From NCBI GenBank assembly GCA_030649335.1, contig JAUSLL010000015.1, forward strand, positions 1-57,745: a DNA stretch of 57,745 nucleotides, read 5' to 3'. The position numbers and the translations under genes were made by a program. Origin of the DNA: Parvibaculum sp. (GTDB lineage: Bacteria > Pseudomonadota > Alphaproteobacteria > Parvibaculales > Parvibaculaceae). Numbering within the stretch: position 1 is the first letter of the stretch; each line of letters opens with the position of its first letter. The notes below the pieces were generated by a model, which was given only the letters and a program-made list of their open reading frames with translations, did not search any database and was not told where the DNA came from. Positions 9,995 to 18,738 of this stretch are shown one piece after another.

Positions 9995-11040
9995 GGACGC
10001 CAACCCTCTTCCTCGGGGGTTTCACTGGCGGCTTTTTCCTCGGCATTGGCTTTGGCAATCGTGTCGGCGACGAGATGCAGAATGCCGGTGACGCCTTCGC
10101 CGGTGACGCCGGAAATGACATGGACCTTGGACCCGCGACCGGCGGCTTTCTTGAGCGCCTTGGTTTTTTCCGTGCGTTCTTCGTCGCTCAACGCATCGCA
10201 TTTGTTGAGGCAGAGAATTTCGGGCTTGTCTTCAAGCCCCGCGCCATAGGCTTCTAACTCTCCGCGGATGACGTGATAGGCCTCCACCATGTCGTCCTGC
10301 GTGCCGTCCACGAGATGGATCAGCGTGCGGCAACGCTCGACATGGCTGAGAAAACGGTCGCCGAGCCCCAGACCTTCGCTCGCGCCTTCGATGAGGCCGG
10401 GAATATCCGCCAGCACGAAAGTGCGCGCATCCACCGAGACGACACCGAGGCCGGGCGTGAGCGTGGTGAAGGGATAATCGGCGATCTTGGGTTTGGCGGC
10501 GCTGGTGGCGGCGAGGAATGTGCTTTTGCCGGCGTTGGGCAGACCGACGAGACCGGCGTCCGCGATGAGTTTGAGGCGCAGCCAGATCCAGCGTTCGGTG
10601 CCTTCAAGGCCGGGGTTGGCGTGGCGCGGGGCGCGGTTGGTCGCTGTCTTGAAATGCGCGTTGCCGAAGCCGCCATTGCCGCCCTTGATGAGGACGATGC
10701 GTTGGCCCACACGCGTCATGTCGGCGATCAATGTCTCTTCGTCTTCGTCGATGACCTGCGTGCCGACGGGCACTTTCAGCACAGCGTCGTCGCCGTTGAA
10801 ACCGTGGCGGTTGCGGCCCATGCCATGCATGCCGGTCTTGCCCTTGTAGTGCTGCTGGTAGCGGTAATCGATAAGCGTGTTGAGGCCCTCGGCGCATTCG
10901 ATGATGACATCGCCGCCCTTGCCGCCGTCGCCGCCATCGGGTCCGCCGAACTCCTTGAATTTCTCGCGCAGAAAACTCACCGCTCCGGCGCCGCCGTCGC
11001 CGGAGCGGATGTAGATTTTCGCTTGGTCGAGAAATTTCAT
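9991..11040 (-). CDS. obgE: GTPase ObgE/CgtA
   Basis: Essential ribosome-associated GTPase that assists 50S assembly and stress control; 349 residues. Residues 1-158 form the Gly-rich Obg fold ([24 protein letters not shown]). The G domain carries GLPNAGKST (G1), DIPGLIEGA (G3), LNKCDAL (G4) and a G5 region near [10 protein letters not shown]. The short acidic tail (ASETPEEEG) lacks the long C-terminal extension found in some Gram-positives. It lies between the acetyltransferase gene (5 bases upstream) and proB (4-base overlap). Confidence 0.97.
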   Translation of the reverse strand: MKFLDQAKIYIRSGDGGAGAVSFLREKFKEFGGPDGGDGGKGGDVIIECAEGLNTLIDYRYQQHYKGKTGMHGMGRNRHGFNGDDAVLKVPVGTQVIDEDEETLIADMTRVGQRIVLIKGGNGGFGNAHFKTATNRAPRHANPGLEGTERWIWLRLKLIADAGLVGLPNAGKSTFLAATSAAKPKIADYPFTTLTPGLGVVSVDARTFVLADIPGLIEGASEGLGLGDRFLSHVERCRTLIHLVDGTQDDMVEAYHVIRGELEAYGAGLEDKPEILCLNKCDALSDEERTEKTKALKKAAGRGSKVHVISGVTGEGVTGILHLVADTIAKANAEEKAASETPEEEGWRP

Positions 11041-11045
11041 CAGTC

Positions 11046-11573
11046 TTATCCGTTGCGGCGTTTCAGGACCATGCGCAGGCCCAGAACTTTGGCGCGGCGC
11101 GCCTCGTTCCAGATCTGCTCGGTACCAGTATAGCGGAAGCCGAGCTTGCCAAGCACTTGGCCCGACGCATGATTTTCAGCCATATGGCCCGCCGTCAAGT
11201 GGCTGACGGGGCTGGCTTCGAAAGCGTGGTTCACGAGCGCGCGACCGGCCTCGGTCGCAATGCCCTTGTTCCAATGAGGTTCACCGATCCAATAGCCGAC
11301 ATCATAGGCCTTGCCCTCGTCCACGCGGTGCAGCCCGATGCAACCGACCAGCTCGCCGTCCTTTTCGATGGCGTAAGGATGGTCAGCGTCCGTCTGACGG
11401 CGGTGCTCATGGCCCGCGATCCATTGTTCGGCCAGTTCCTGACCATATGGATAGGTCACGCGGGCCAACATGCTTGCCACTTTCCAATTGCCGACAAGCG
11501 CACGCACACGGGGCGCATCGTCGAGCGTGAAGGGTCTTAAAGCCAGTCTCTCAGTTGTCAGTCTCTGTTCCAC
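11046..11573 (-). CDS. GNAT family N-acetyltransferase (RimJ-like)
   Basis: 175 residues of the GNAT/RimJ-RimL group, starting [18 protein letters not shown], a typical N-terminus. Acetyl-CoA-binding region: [22 protein letters not shown]. The substrate is not predictable; in this operon position it is often annotated as a ribosomal-protein or general N-acetyltransferase. I place the start at GTG 11573 because AAGGAGA lies 6 bases upstream. A longer in-frame ATG at 11624 falls inside the rpmA terminator stem-loop and is unlikely. Confidence 0.88.
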   Translation of the reverse strand: MEQRLTTERLALRPFTLDDAPRVRALVGNWKVASMLARVTYPYGQELAEQWIAGHEHRRQTDADHPYAIEKDGELVGCIGLHRVDEGKAYDVGYWIGEPHWNKGIATEAGRALVNHAFEASPVSHLTAGHMAENHASGQVLGKLGFRYTGTEQIWNEARRAKVLGLRMVLKRRNG

Positions 11574-11601
11574 CGGGGTCTCCTTATCCCCGAGAGTCAC
11601 G

Positions 11602-11630
11602 AAAAAAGGGAGATGGCGACCCATCTCCCT
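11602..11630 (-). terminator. Intrinsic terminator of rplU-rpmA
   Basis: Read on the minus strand: a 10-bp perfect stem AGGGAGATGG / CCATCTCCCT around a four-base GTCG loop, followed by six T. It lies about 50 bases after the rpmA stop and would separate ribosomal-protein transcription from the acetyltransferase-obgE-proB genes, perhaps incompletely. Confidence 0.85.
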
Positions 11631-11680
11631 CTCGATATCGGATGGCTGCCACCTTGCGAGGTGGCGGCGCCTCGCGTGAA

Positions 11681-11959
11681 TTAGTCCGCCGCAACGGCCG
11701 GCATGGCTGCCGGTTTCACGGATACATAGGTGCGGCCGTTGGCTTTGGCGCGGAACGCCACAACGCCGTCAACCTTGGCAAAAATCGTGTGATCGGTGCC
11801 CATGCCCACATTGTCGCCCGGATGCACTTTGGTGCCGCGCTGACGAATGATGATGTTGCCGACGATGACTGCTTCGCCACCGAATTTTTTGACGCCAAGG
11901 CGGCGACCGGCGCTGTCGCGACCGTTACGGGATGAACCGCCTGCTTTTTTATGGGCCAT
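11681..11959 (-). CDS. rpmA: 50S ribosomal protein L27
   Basis: 92 residues, full length. [16 protein letters not shown] is the classic L27 N-terminus that reaches the peptidyl-transferase centre; [21 protein letters not shown] and [14 protein letters not shown] follow. No N-terminal cleavage extension of the Firmicutes type. It lies 24 bases after rplU in the usual rplU-rpmA operon. Confidence 0.98.
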   Translation of the reverse strand: MAHKKAGGSSRNGRDSAGRRLGVKKFGGEAVIVGNIIIRQRGTKVHPGDNVGMGTDHTIFAKVDGVVAFRAKANGRTYVSVKPAAMPAVAAD

Positions 11960-11983
11960 GTGTCTCTACTCCTCAGAAATCGA

Positions 11984-12295
11984 TCAAGCGGCGGCGATAT
12001 TGACGATCTTCACCAGCATCAGATTCTGGCGATGACCGTTCTTGCGGCGATAGTTCTGACGACGCTTCTTTTTGAAGATCACGATCTTGCGGCTGCGTGT
12101 CAGTTCGACGACTTCAGCGGTGACGCTGGCGCCAGCCACGAGGGGCGCGCCGACGGTCACGTCTGAGCCATTGCCAAGCATCAGCACGTCGAGCTGAATC
12201 TTGTCGCCTGCATTTGCTTCGACACGCTCGACTTCGAGCACGTCGTCTTGCGCGACTTTGTACTGCTTGCCGCCTGTCCGGATGACTGCGAACAT
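11984..12295 (-). CDS. rplU: 50S ribosomal protein L21
   Basis: 103 residues. The N-terminus [14 protein letters not shown] and the basic C-terminal part [17 protein letters not shown] are diagnostic of L21. An in-frame start 129 bases upstream would lie in the leader and promoter, so the ATG at 12295 is used. It is the first gene of the rplU-rpmA operon and follows a structured 5' leader. Confidence 0.98.
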   Translation of the reverse strand: MFAVIRTGGKQYKVAQDDVLEVERVEANAGDKIQLDVLMLGNGSDVTVGAPLVAGASVTAEVVELTRSRKIVIFKKKRRQNYRRKNGHRQNLMLVKIVNIAAA

Positions 12296-12322
12296 TTTGG
12301 ATACCACCATGTAACGATAAAG

Positions 12323-12357
12323 GGCCCGCGCGCCGCGAAGGAGCCGCAGCACGGGCC
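12323..12357 (-). promoter_or_regulatory. Structured leader of rplU
   Basis: Between the promoter and the rplU start the minus strand can form a hairpin closed by GGCCCG / CGGGCC (12352-12357 with 12323-12328), followed by a CCCTTTATCG run. Ribosomal-protein leaders are often autoregulated; whether L21 binds here is not shown by sequence. Confidence 0.35.
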
Positions 12358-12369
12358 GGATTGGCGCGC

Positions 12370-12397
12370 AATATACATCGGGACACTTGAGTGTCAA
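12370..12397 (-). promoter_or_regulatory. Sigma70-type promoter of rplU-rpmA
   Basis: Minus strand TTGACA (12397-12392) and TATATT (12375-12370) with a 16-base spacer, about 75 bases before the rplU start codon. A perfect -35 and a near-consensus -10 fit a strong housekeeping promoter. Confidence 0.7.
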
Positions 12398-12458
12398 GGC
12401 GCGGGAGGCCGAAAGAGGGTCCAAAGAGCCCTGATTTCCTTGCCAATTTGCCGCGATT

Positions 12459-13226
12459 TCAGATTGTGGGTGCGCCCTTGGCCGAACGCCAGAGGCAGAG
12501 ACCCAGAAAATAGGCAGAGACGCCCAGAAAGGCCCAATAGGCGGCCGGCATGGCGTCCGCTGGGGTCATGCCGCCATGTTCGCTGCCCAAAACCAGCACA
12601 AACGTCAGAGCCGCCCAGGCCCCTGTCATGGCGATGGTGAGGGCACGCAGCCGCACGACCCGGAACGGATGAACAAATTTGAGGGGTACGAAGGTCAATA
12701 TGCCCAAAAAGACAATGATCGCGAGATTGACCCACGGGCCGCTCGACGTGACGTAAAAAAACAGGATCACGAGGTTCCAGATGGCCGGAAAGCCCTGAAA
12801 GTAATTGTCTTCGGTCTTCATATCGCGGTTTCCGAAGCAATAGAGCGAGGTCATCATGATGTAGGCGGCGGCCGGTATGCCGAAACCTGCGGGCACGAGG
12901 CCGAACTGATAGACAAGCAGCGCCGGAATGACCGTGTAATTGAGGTAATCGATCACAAGGTCGAGGATCGCGCCGTCCATATTGGGGGCAAATTCGGTGA
13001 CGCGGACCTTGCGTGCCATCGGCCCGTCGAAACCGTCGATGATGAGGGCGGCGCCGAGCCACAAGAGCGCCATGCGGAAATCGCCTGCGATGAGCGCCGA
13101 AATCGCCAGAAGCCCCGTGAGGACGCCGCAGGCTGTAAACGCATGCACCGCCCATGCAGCCCAGACGCGGGCCTTGAGGCGGCTAAAGACGGGATTTGCA
13201 GGAGGTGCGTCGTCCGGTTTGCTCAT
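12459..13226 (-). CDS. pcs: Phosphatidylcholine synthase
   Basis: Condenses CDP-diacylglycerol with choline to phosphatidylcholine in the inner membrane, the Pcs pathway of rhizobia and relatives. 255 residues with about eight hydrophobic segments. The CDP-alcohol phosphotransferase signature is complete: DG-x2-AR-x12-G-x3-D-x3-D, starting DGPMARK and ending GAILDLVID. The [27 protein letters not shown] region is typical of Pcs rather than of PgsA or PssA. Start ATG 13226 has AAAAGGA upstream; a GTG at 13244 is less likely. It is divergent from the downstream tRNA gene. Confidence 0.93.
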   Translation of the reverse strand: MSKPDDAPPANPVFSRLKARVWAAWAVHAFTACGVLTGLLAISALIAGDFRMALLWLGAALIIDGFDGPMARKVRVTEFAPNMDGAILDLVIDYLNYTVIPALLVYQFGLVPAGFGIPAAAYIMMTSLYCFGNRDMKTEDNYFQGFPAIWNLVILFFYVTSSGPWVNLAIIVFLGILTFVPLKFVHPFRVVRLRALTIAMTGAWAALTFVLVLGSEHGGMTPADAMPAAYWAFLGVSAYFLGLCLWRSAKGAPTI

Positions 13227-13401
13227 GCGATATGTCCTTTTCACGACACTCTAGCAGGCACATCGTGCACCACGGGCTGATTTAACGCATCTGCGCACCC
13301 AAAAGGCGGTTTTTGTGCCCCACAAGCCTTGTGCCGATGCGCAGCCTCGGTCTACATTCCGCGCCGCTTCCATGCCGTCGGTTCACCGGCGGACATCTCG
13401 C

Positions 13402-13491
<90 letters not shown>

Positions 13492-13575
13492 ATAGTCCAA
13501 ATTTACAAGACGTCGCAGAAAGCCCGCCTGTCGTAGCGAAAATGGCTGCAAACCGGCGCAATGGAAGTGCGCGCC

Positions 13576-14466
13576 TCACCCCCGCTTTAATTCCTTCGCC
13601 AGAAAATCATAGACCATGCGGATACGGCGATTTGTTGCCAGCTCCCGGTGAGCGACGAGCCATATGGGGAAGACAAGGGGTTCCATATCCGGGAGAACGC
13701 GCGCAACGGCTGGATCGGCATCGCCGATATAAGCGTCGAGTATGCCGATGGCGGCGCCCTGACGCACAAGTTCCCACATGACATGATAGCTTTCCGTGAG
13801 CAGCGGGAAGTTCGCCTCGCTCAGGCCGAGCCCAAGCGCGTTGAGCCCTTTGATCATCATGCCGCCGTGATCCAGGTTCACGAAGTCGGCGCGTTGCAGA
13901 TCCTCAGGCTTTGCCGGATTACCGATCCTTCTGATGTAGTCGGGCGTCGCATAAAGAACTGCATCCGCATCACCAATTTTTTTGGCAATTAAGTCCGGCT
14001 CGGTTGGGCGGAAGTTGCGGATGGCTATGTCGGCCTCGCGGCGGCGCAGGTCACTGGCATGGTTGGCGACTACAATCTCGACCTGAATGCCCGGTTCCTG
14101 CCGGCGTAGTTTTGTGATGATCGGCGGGAGCAGCACAGCGGCGTAAGTCTCACTCGCCGAGATGCAGATTTTTCCCCCTAAAGCTTGCGATTGACCGAGC
14201 GCTGTCAATGAAACTCTGCCCGCCGCTTCGCCCATGTCGCGGACGTGATCGAGCAATTCCAGCCCGCTCGGCGTTAATGTCAGCCCACGGCCGACCCGCT
14301 CGAACAAAACAATCCCTAGCTCTTGTTCCAACCCATCGACCTGACGGCCGAGGGTCGGCTGGGCCATGCCCAAAGCCCGCGCAGCGGCAGACAATGAGCC
14401 TTCTTCTGCCGTGACCAAAAATGCCCGCGCTTTGTTCCAGTCGAATTTTACTGACCGCCAATCCAT
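13576..14466 (-). CDS. LysR-type transcriptional regulator
   Basis: 296 residues. The N-terminal winged helix-turn-helix reads FLVTAEEGSLSAAARALG-MAQPTLGRQVDGLE. The effector-binding domain begins near KICISASETYAAVLLPPII. The start at 14466 gives MDWRSVKFDW, a common beginning in this subfamily; the longer in-frame start at 14508 adds 14 residues of no recognisable domain. It is divergent from an SDR-like gene 115 bases away, the classic arrangement of a LysR regulator and its target, so it probably controls that gene (inference). The co-inducer is unknown. Confidence 0.9.
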   Translation of the reverse strand: MDWRSVKFDWNKARAFLVTAEEGSLSAAARALGMAQPTLGRQVDGLEQELGIVLFERVGRGLTLTPSGLELLDHVRDMGEAAGRVSLTALGQSQALGGKICISASETYAAVLLPPIITKLRRQEPGIQVEIVVANHASDLRRREADIAIRNFRPTEPDLIAKKIGDADAVLYATPDYIRRIGNPAKPEDLQRADFVNLDHGGMMIKGLNALGLGLSEANFPLLTESYHVMWELVRQGAAIGILDAYIGDADPAVARVLPDMEPLVFPIWLVAHRELATNRRIRMVYDFLAKELKRG

Positions 14467-14580
14467 GCAGATATGCATATCAAAGCACAGGATTTGGTCA
14501 ATTCGCATATTCGGGCAGGCGCTCTAAACCCTACCCAACATCACCTGACCACAACCAGAACCCAATGAATTGGAACGGAT

Positions 14581-15309
14581 ATGACAACCCTCGTCGTAGG
14601 CGCAAACGGAGCAACAGGACGACTTCTGGTGGAAGACCTATTGAAGCGCGGGCAAACTGTAAAAATCATCGTCAGGTCACTTAATGGCCTGCCGGAAGCC
14701 GCCAAAAATCAAATGAATTTGTCCGTGATTCAGGCAAATATTTCGGACATCAGCGACGCAGAGATGGCCTTGCATGTCCAAGGATGTAGTGCGGTGGCGT
14801 CTTGTTTGGGACACAACATGACCTTCAAGGGGATATTCGGGCGGCCGCGTCGGCTTGTAACGGATGCGACAAGCCGACTATGCGATGCCATTCGGGCCAA
14901 TGAACCGAGAGAGCCGGTCAAGTTTGTGCTCATGAACACAGCGGGCAACAGCAACCGCGATCTTGATGAGCGCATATCGTTTGCTCAACGCTGCGTCGTA
15001 GTTCTTCTTCGTTTGTTTCTACCTCCGCATACGGATAATGAATATGCGGCCGATTACTTGCGCACCAAAGTTGGCCAGAATGATCCGCGAATCCAATGGG
15101 TAGCGGTTCGCCCCGACGGGCTGATTGATGAAAACGAAGTTACGGATTGCGAAGTTCACAGGTCACCGACGCAAAGCGCGATTTTTGAAGCCCGAACGAC
15201 CAGCCGTATCAACGTCGCCTACTTTATGTCCGATCTGATCACTGACGAAAACGTCTGGGGCATGTGGCGGGGTAAGATGCCGGTCATTTATGACAAGGCG
15301 TCGTCCTGA
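14581..15309 (+). CDS. NAD(P)-binding atypical SDR (NmrA-like)
   Basis: 242 residues. The Rossmann motif VVGANGATGRLLVEDLL at the N-terminus and AVASCLGHNMTF match NAD(P)H-binding NmrA/HSCARG-like proteins, many of which are oxidoreductases of unknown substrate. No canonical YxxxK pair is obvious. It is divergent from the LysR gene. Base composition is visibly less GC-rich than the flanks, which could mean recent acquisition next to the tRNA-Ser gene. Confidence 0.8.
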   Translation: MTTLVVGANGATGRLLVEDLLKRGQTVKIIVRSLNGLPEAAKNQMNLSVIQANISDISDAEMALHVQGCSAVASCLGHNMTFKGIFGRPRRLVTDATSRLCDAIRANEPREPVKFVLMNTAGNSNRDLDERISFAQRCVVVLLRLFLPPHTDNEYAADYLRTKVGQNDPRIQWVAVRPDGLIDENEVTDCEVHRSPTQSAIFEARTTSRINVAYFMSDLITDENVWGMWRGKMPVIYDKASS

Positions 15310-15821
15310 AGGTGCGCTCGCGCGCGCGAAATTCGTTTGCGATGTCGAAGCACTCTGAGCGCGTTTCGTTTTGACATGATTGAGAATATATCTCACGAAC
15401 TGAGGCAGGGCCGCCGTCGATGCTTTGTGCAATGCGGCCGATGTTTTAACGACGTGCATAGACTGACACAGATGCGAGTGTGATCGCGAAACTTACGAAA
15501 AGACCAAGCGCCATGGTGAGGTAAAGGATATTTCCGGTCGTCATTGGGGTGCTCTCTGTTGATGCTCGGCTTTGTAATGTCCCAAATTTCCTCAGAACTA
15601 GGTGGGTGGCCAATCCGTATTTTCCGCAGATAGAACACGTTGCGTTGCGTTGTTTCGACGCGGTCTGCAGTCGGTCAGCCAAGTGTGAATAAGCGTGTGC
15701 CTCGAGGCGCAAGTCGCGTAGAGTTGCCTTCGTTCAGAGCGCAATGTGGGCTAATTGCTTTCCTGCATTGGATTTTTCCTGCGCGCCGATCATACCGACC
15801 TTTAAGCGGAGACACTCGCGC
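15310..15821. other. 512-base intergenic stretch around a small gene
   Basis: Between the SDR gene and the FixL-like kinase. It is AT-richer than the flanks and contains a minus-strand 32-codon membrane peptide gene (15446-15544). A dyad GAGA-ATATA-TCTC lies near 15385. No convincing FixK/FNR box (TTGAT-N4-ATCAA) was seen. The remaining sequence probably holds promoters for the kinase and the small gene, not assignable with confidence. Confidence 0.4.
15446..15544 (-). CDS. Predicted 32-residue single-pass membrane peptide
   Basis: MTTGNILYLTMALGLFVSF then AITLASVSVYARR, ending in a basic tail. Nearly the whole peptide is one transmembrane helix with the positive residues at the C-terminus. 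A purine stretch ACAGAGAG lies upstream of ATG 15544. It resembles the short single-helix peptides found in many alphaproteobacteria, but I cannot name the family. An 88-residue in-frame extension upstream has no membrane or domain character and looks non-coding. Confidence 0.5.
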   Translation of the reverse strand: MTTGNILYLTMALGLFVSFAITLASVSVYARR

Positions 15822-16964
15822 GTGCCTGTTTTGCCCCCGTCCAACGAGAGCCGTGAGCGGCTGGAAGCATTGCTTGCGACGGCGGTTGACGGGATTGTGA
15901 TCATCGATAAGGCGGGATCGGTGCAGGTTTACTCTCCGGCTTGCGAAAGATTGTTCGGCTATGTCTCAGACGAGGTGGTTGGCCACAACGTCAAGATGCT
16001 GATGCCCTCGCCCTATCACGAGCAGCACGACGACTATCTCGATCATTACAAGACGACCGGCGAGAAGCGCATCATCGGTATCGGGCGCGAAGTCGTCGGA
16101 CGGCGCAAGGACGGGTCGACATTTCCGATGTATCTGTCGGTTGGTGAAGGACGCTTCAACGGCGAGGCGATGTTCGTCGGCATCATTCACGACATCACCG
16201 ACGCGCAAGCCGCGCAGCAAGCTTTGCGCGAGGTACAATCGGAATTGCTGCATGTGTCGCGATTGAGCGCCATGGGGCAGATGGCGTCGGCGCTGGCGCA
16301 TGAACTCAATCAGCCTCTGGCGGCCAATATGAATTATGTCAACGCGGCGCTCAGGACGCTTGAGCCATTGAAGCGTGACGAAGTGCGGTTGGCGGGTGAA
16401 TTGCTGGCGAAGGCGGCGGCGCAGACTGCACGGGCAGGGCAGATCATCCGGCGGTTGCGCGATTTCATCGAGAAGGGGCAGAGCGTTCACGCGCTCGCTG
16501 AACTCAATGACGTCGTGGAGGAGGCGCTCGGGCTTGCGCTCGTCGGGGCTGCTGTCGCCAATGTCAAAGTACAACGGCGGTTTCAGCGGGGCCTGAAGCC
16601 TGTGTCTATCGACAAAATTCAAATTCAGCAGGTGGTGCTCAATCTTGTGCGCAATGCGATTGAGGCGATGCAGGGTGGCACACATTCGGTTCTTACGATT
16701 GCGACCTTTGCGACAGGCAACAACCGTGTGACCGTGAGTGTCTCGGACACGGGGCCGGGGCTTGCACCGGAAGTGGAAGGAAAGTTGTTTTTGCCGTTCA
16801 CGACCACAAAAGATACAGGCATGGGCATCGGACTATCTGTGTGCCGGTCCATCATTGAGGCGCATCGGGGAAAGATTTGGGCAGGAACGGCCGAAGGCGG
16901 CGGAGCACTCTTTTCGTTTCAATTGCCGACGCGAGAGGGGGAGGCCGAGCATGACGATACCTGA
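15822..16964 (+). CDS. FixL-like PAS sensor histidine kinase
   Basis: 380 residues from GTG 15822 (GCGGAGA upstream; ATG 15744 is an alternative). One PAS domain (about 10-130) is followed by a HisKA/HATPase_c core: H-box SALAHELNQPLAAN with His160, N-box NLVRNAIEAM, G1 DTGPGL, G2 GMGIGLSV. The PAS domain closely resembles oxygen-sensing FixL: a His in EQHDDY (69) aligns with the proximal haem ligand, and the Arg of GIGR (89) with the distal Arg. The Arg four residues before YKTTG in Bradyrhizobium FixL is a His here. Haem binding is therefore possible but unproven. The gene overlaps the response regulator by 14 bases. Confidence 0.87.
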   Translation: MPVLPPSNESRERLEALLATAVDGIVIIDKAGSVQVYSPACERLFGYVSDEVVGHNVKMLMPSPYHEQHDDYLDHYKTTGEKRIIGIGREVVGRRKDGSTFPMYLSVGEGRFNGEAMFVGIIHDITDAQAAQQALREVQSELLHVSRLSAMGQMASALAHELNQPLAANMNYVNAALRTLEPLKRDEVRLAGELLAKAAAQTARAGQIIRRLRDFIEKGQSVHALAELNDVVEEALGLALVGAAVANVKVQRRFQRGLKPVSIDKIQIQQVVLNLVRNAIEAMQGGTHSVLTIATFATGNNRVTVSVSDTGPGLAPEVEGKLFLPFTTTKDTGMGIGLSVCRSIIEAHRGKIWAGTAEGGGALFSFQLPTREGEAEHDDT

Positions 16965-17583
16965 ACAGGAAATTCTGATTGTTGACGATGATGATGATGT
17001 GCGTGATTCACTTTGCGCACTGTTGCGATCGGCGGGCTTTGCGGTGCGTGATTTTTCTTCCGCACGCGCTCTGCTGGATGAAGAAGACCTGACGGGTGCC
17101 TGCCTCATTGCCGACATCCGTATGCCCGATATGGACGGGCTCACGATGCAGGAAGAGCTGACCAAGCGCGGGAGCACGCTGCCGGTGATCATCGTGACGG
17201 GGCACGGCGACGTGCCGCTTGCTGTGCGTGCGATGAAAGCGGGGGCCGCCGATTTTATCGAGAAGCCCTATGATGATGAGGATTTGCTGGCGAGCGTCCG
17301 CCGTGCAGTTGACCTCAAGCGCCTTGCGCCGCATCTGCCCGAGGCCGAGGCGGCGGGCATTGAACTGATCGACAGTTTGACGCCGCGCGAACGCGATGTG
17401 CTGGAGCATGTGATCGCAGGCCGCCCCAACAAGCTCATCGCTTTTGAGCTTGGCATCTCGCCGCGCACGGTTGAAATCCACCGGGCGCACCTGATGGAAA
17501 AGATGAAAGCGGGAAGCCTGCCCGAGCTTGTGCGTGTGGCTTTTGCGGCCGGCGTTGTGCCGGCGCGCGGGACCCAGAATTAG
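16951..17583 (+). CDS. FixJ-family response regulator
   Basis: 210 residues. Receiver domain with acidic pocket VDDDDDVRD, phospho-acceptor Asp55 in ADIRMPDMDG, Thr in VTGHGDVPLAVRAMKAGAADFIEKPY and Lys in EKPY. The C-terminal LuxR-type helix-turn-helix reads LTPRERDVL then NKLIAFELGISPRTVEIHRAHLMEKM, as in FixJ. Start ATG 16951 has GAGGGGGAGG upstream and lies within the end of the kinase gene, so the pair is translationally coupled. No fixK or fixNOQP genes lie nearby, so its regulon is elsewhere. Confidence 0.93.
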   Translation: MTIPEQEILIVDDDDDVRDSLCALLRSAGFAVRDFSSARALLDEEDLTGACLIADIRMPDMDGLTMQEELTKRGSTLPVIIVTGHGDVPLAVRAMKAGAADFIEKPYDDEDLLASVRRAVDLKRLAPHLPEAEAAGIELIDSLTPRERDVLEHVIAGRPNKLIAFELGISPRTVEIHRAHLMEKMKAGSLPELVRVAFAAGVVPARGTQN

Positions 17584-17593
17584 CGATCAGACG

Positions 17594-18724
17594 TCAGAAC
17601 AATATTTCTGCAAGTTTCGCGCGGTGATGCGTTGCGTCGCCGAACTGTGCTTCACACCAGATGCCGCGGCGGCGATAGAGCTGCGCGTCGCAATCATAGG
17701 TGAAGCCGAAACCGCCGTGAAACTGGATGGAGCGGTCTGACGCAAAGGCGAGCGCGCTGCCCGATTGGGCTTTGGCCATGCGCACCGCAACCTCGCCTTC
17801 GATGCCGTCGCCGAAAACTGTGGCGGCATAATAAAGATGCGAGCGGGCGGCTTCCATGGCGAGGAGCGCGTCAACGGTGGGGTGCTTCAACGCCTGATAG
17901 GAGCCGATGTAGCGGTCGAATTGTTTGCGGGTCTTCAGATAGTCGATGGTGACATTGATGACGCCATTGGCGCCGCCGCAGGCTTCGGCGCTGAGCAGCA
18001 GGCAGGCCGCCTGATCGATATGGTTGAGCGCGGCGGGTGTTTTGTCCGCATCCAGCAAAGCCGATTTCGGCAGGGTGATGCCGTCAAGATCGAGACGGTA
18101 GGAGCGACGCGTCTCGTCGATGACGATTTCGCGCGTGAGCTTGCCTGCCGCGAGCGCGTCACGCGTGATGAGCACGAGGGCAGGTTTGCCTTCAAACAAG
18201 ACCGACGCAATGACGAGATCGGCGGAGGCCGCGTCGGTGACGAAGGTCTTGGTGCCTTTGAGCGTCAGCGTGTCGCCCGATGCTGTGGCGCTGGCCGCAA
18301 TGCGCTCAAGCGCCCAGTCACCGTCGGGCTCGCTCAAGGCAAGCGTGGCAATCGCGCCTTCGCAGATTTTGGGCAGCCATGTTTCTTTTTGCGCGCGCGT
18401 GCCCGCCTTGAGGAGGGCTTGGGCGGCCAGAGTCGTTGAGATGAGCGGTGTGCCAGCGAGGTGCTCGCCCATGGGCTCGACAACGGTGACGACTTCGCCG
18501 AGCGTGAGGCCGCTGCCGCCGAATTCTTCAGGCACGGCTATGCCGAGCCAGCCGAGCGAGGCCATCTCGTCCCAGAGCGGGCGGCTCAGATCTTCGTCTG
18601 CCGCAATGCGCTTGCGCGTCTCGCTCATGGGGAAGCGGTCGCGACAGAAGTTTGAGGCGACTTCGAGCAATTGTTCCTGCTCGTCGCTGAACAGAATGGT
18701 GGGCTTCTTGTTTGTATCCAACAT
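17594..18724 (-). CDS. Acyl-CoA dehydrogenase, small subunit type
   Basis: 376 residues of the FAD-dependent acyl-CoA dehydrogenase fold. N-terminal helical domain (EQLLEVASNFCRDRFP), LAGTPLISTTLAAQALLKAG, and the C-terminal segment IQFHGGFGFTYDCDAQLYRRR are typical of the PimD-like or FadE-type small partner of heteromeric dehydrogenases. The C-terminal YEGT-like catalytic segment of medium-chain enzymes is absent. It lies 14 bases downstream of a second, larger acyl-CoA dehydrogenase, so the two probably form a heterotetramer acting on an unusual CoA thioester (inference). Confidence 0.88.
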   Translation of the reverse strand: MLDTNKKPTILFSDEQEQLLEVASNFCRDRFPMSETRKRIAADEDLSRPLWDEMASLGWLGIAVPEEFGGSGLTLGEVVTVVEPMGEHLAGTPLISTTLAAQALLKAGTRAQKETWLPKICEGAIATLALSEPDGDWALERIAASATASGDTLTLKGTKTFVTDAASADLVIASVLFEGKPALVLITRDALAAGKLTREIVIDETRRSYRLDLDGITLPKSALLDADKTPAALNHIDQAACLLLSAEACGGANGVINVTIDYLKTRKQFDRYIGSYQALKHPTVDALLAMEAARSHLYYAATVFGDGIEGEVAVRMAKAQSGSALAFASDRSIQFHGGFGFTYDCDAQLYRRRGIWCEAQFGDATHHRAKLAEILF

Positions 18725-18738
18725 GGTTTTGATCCGGC

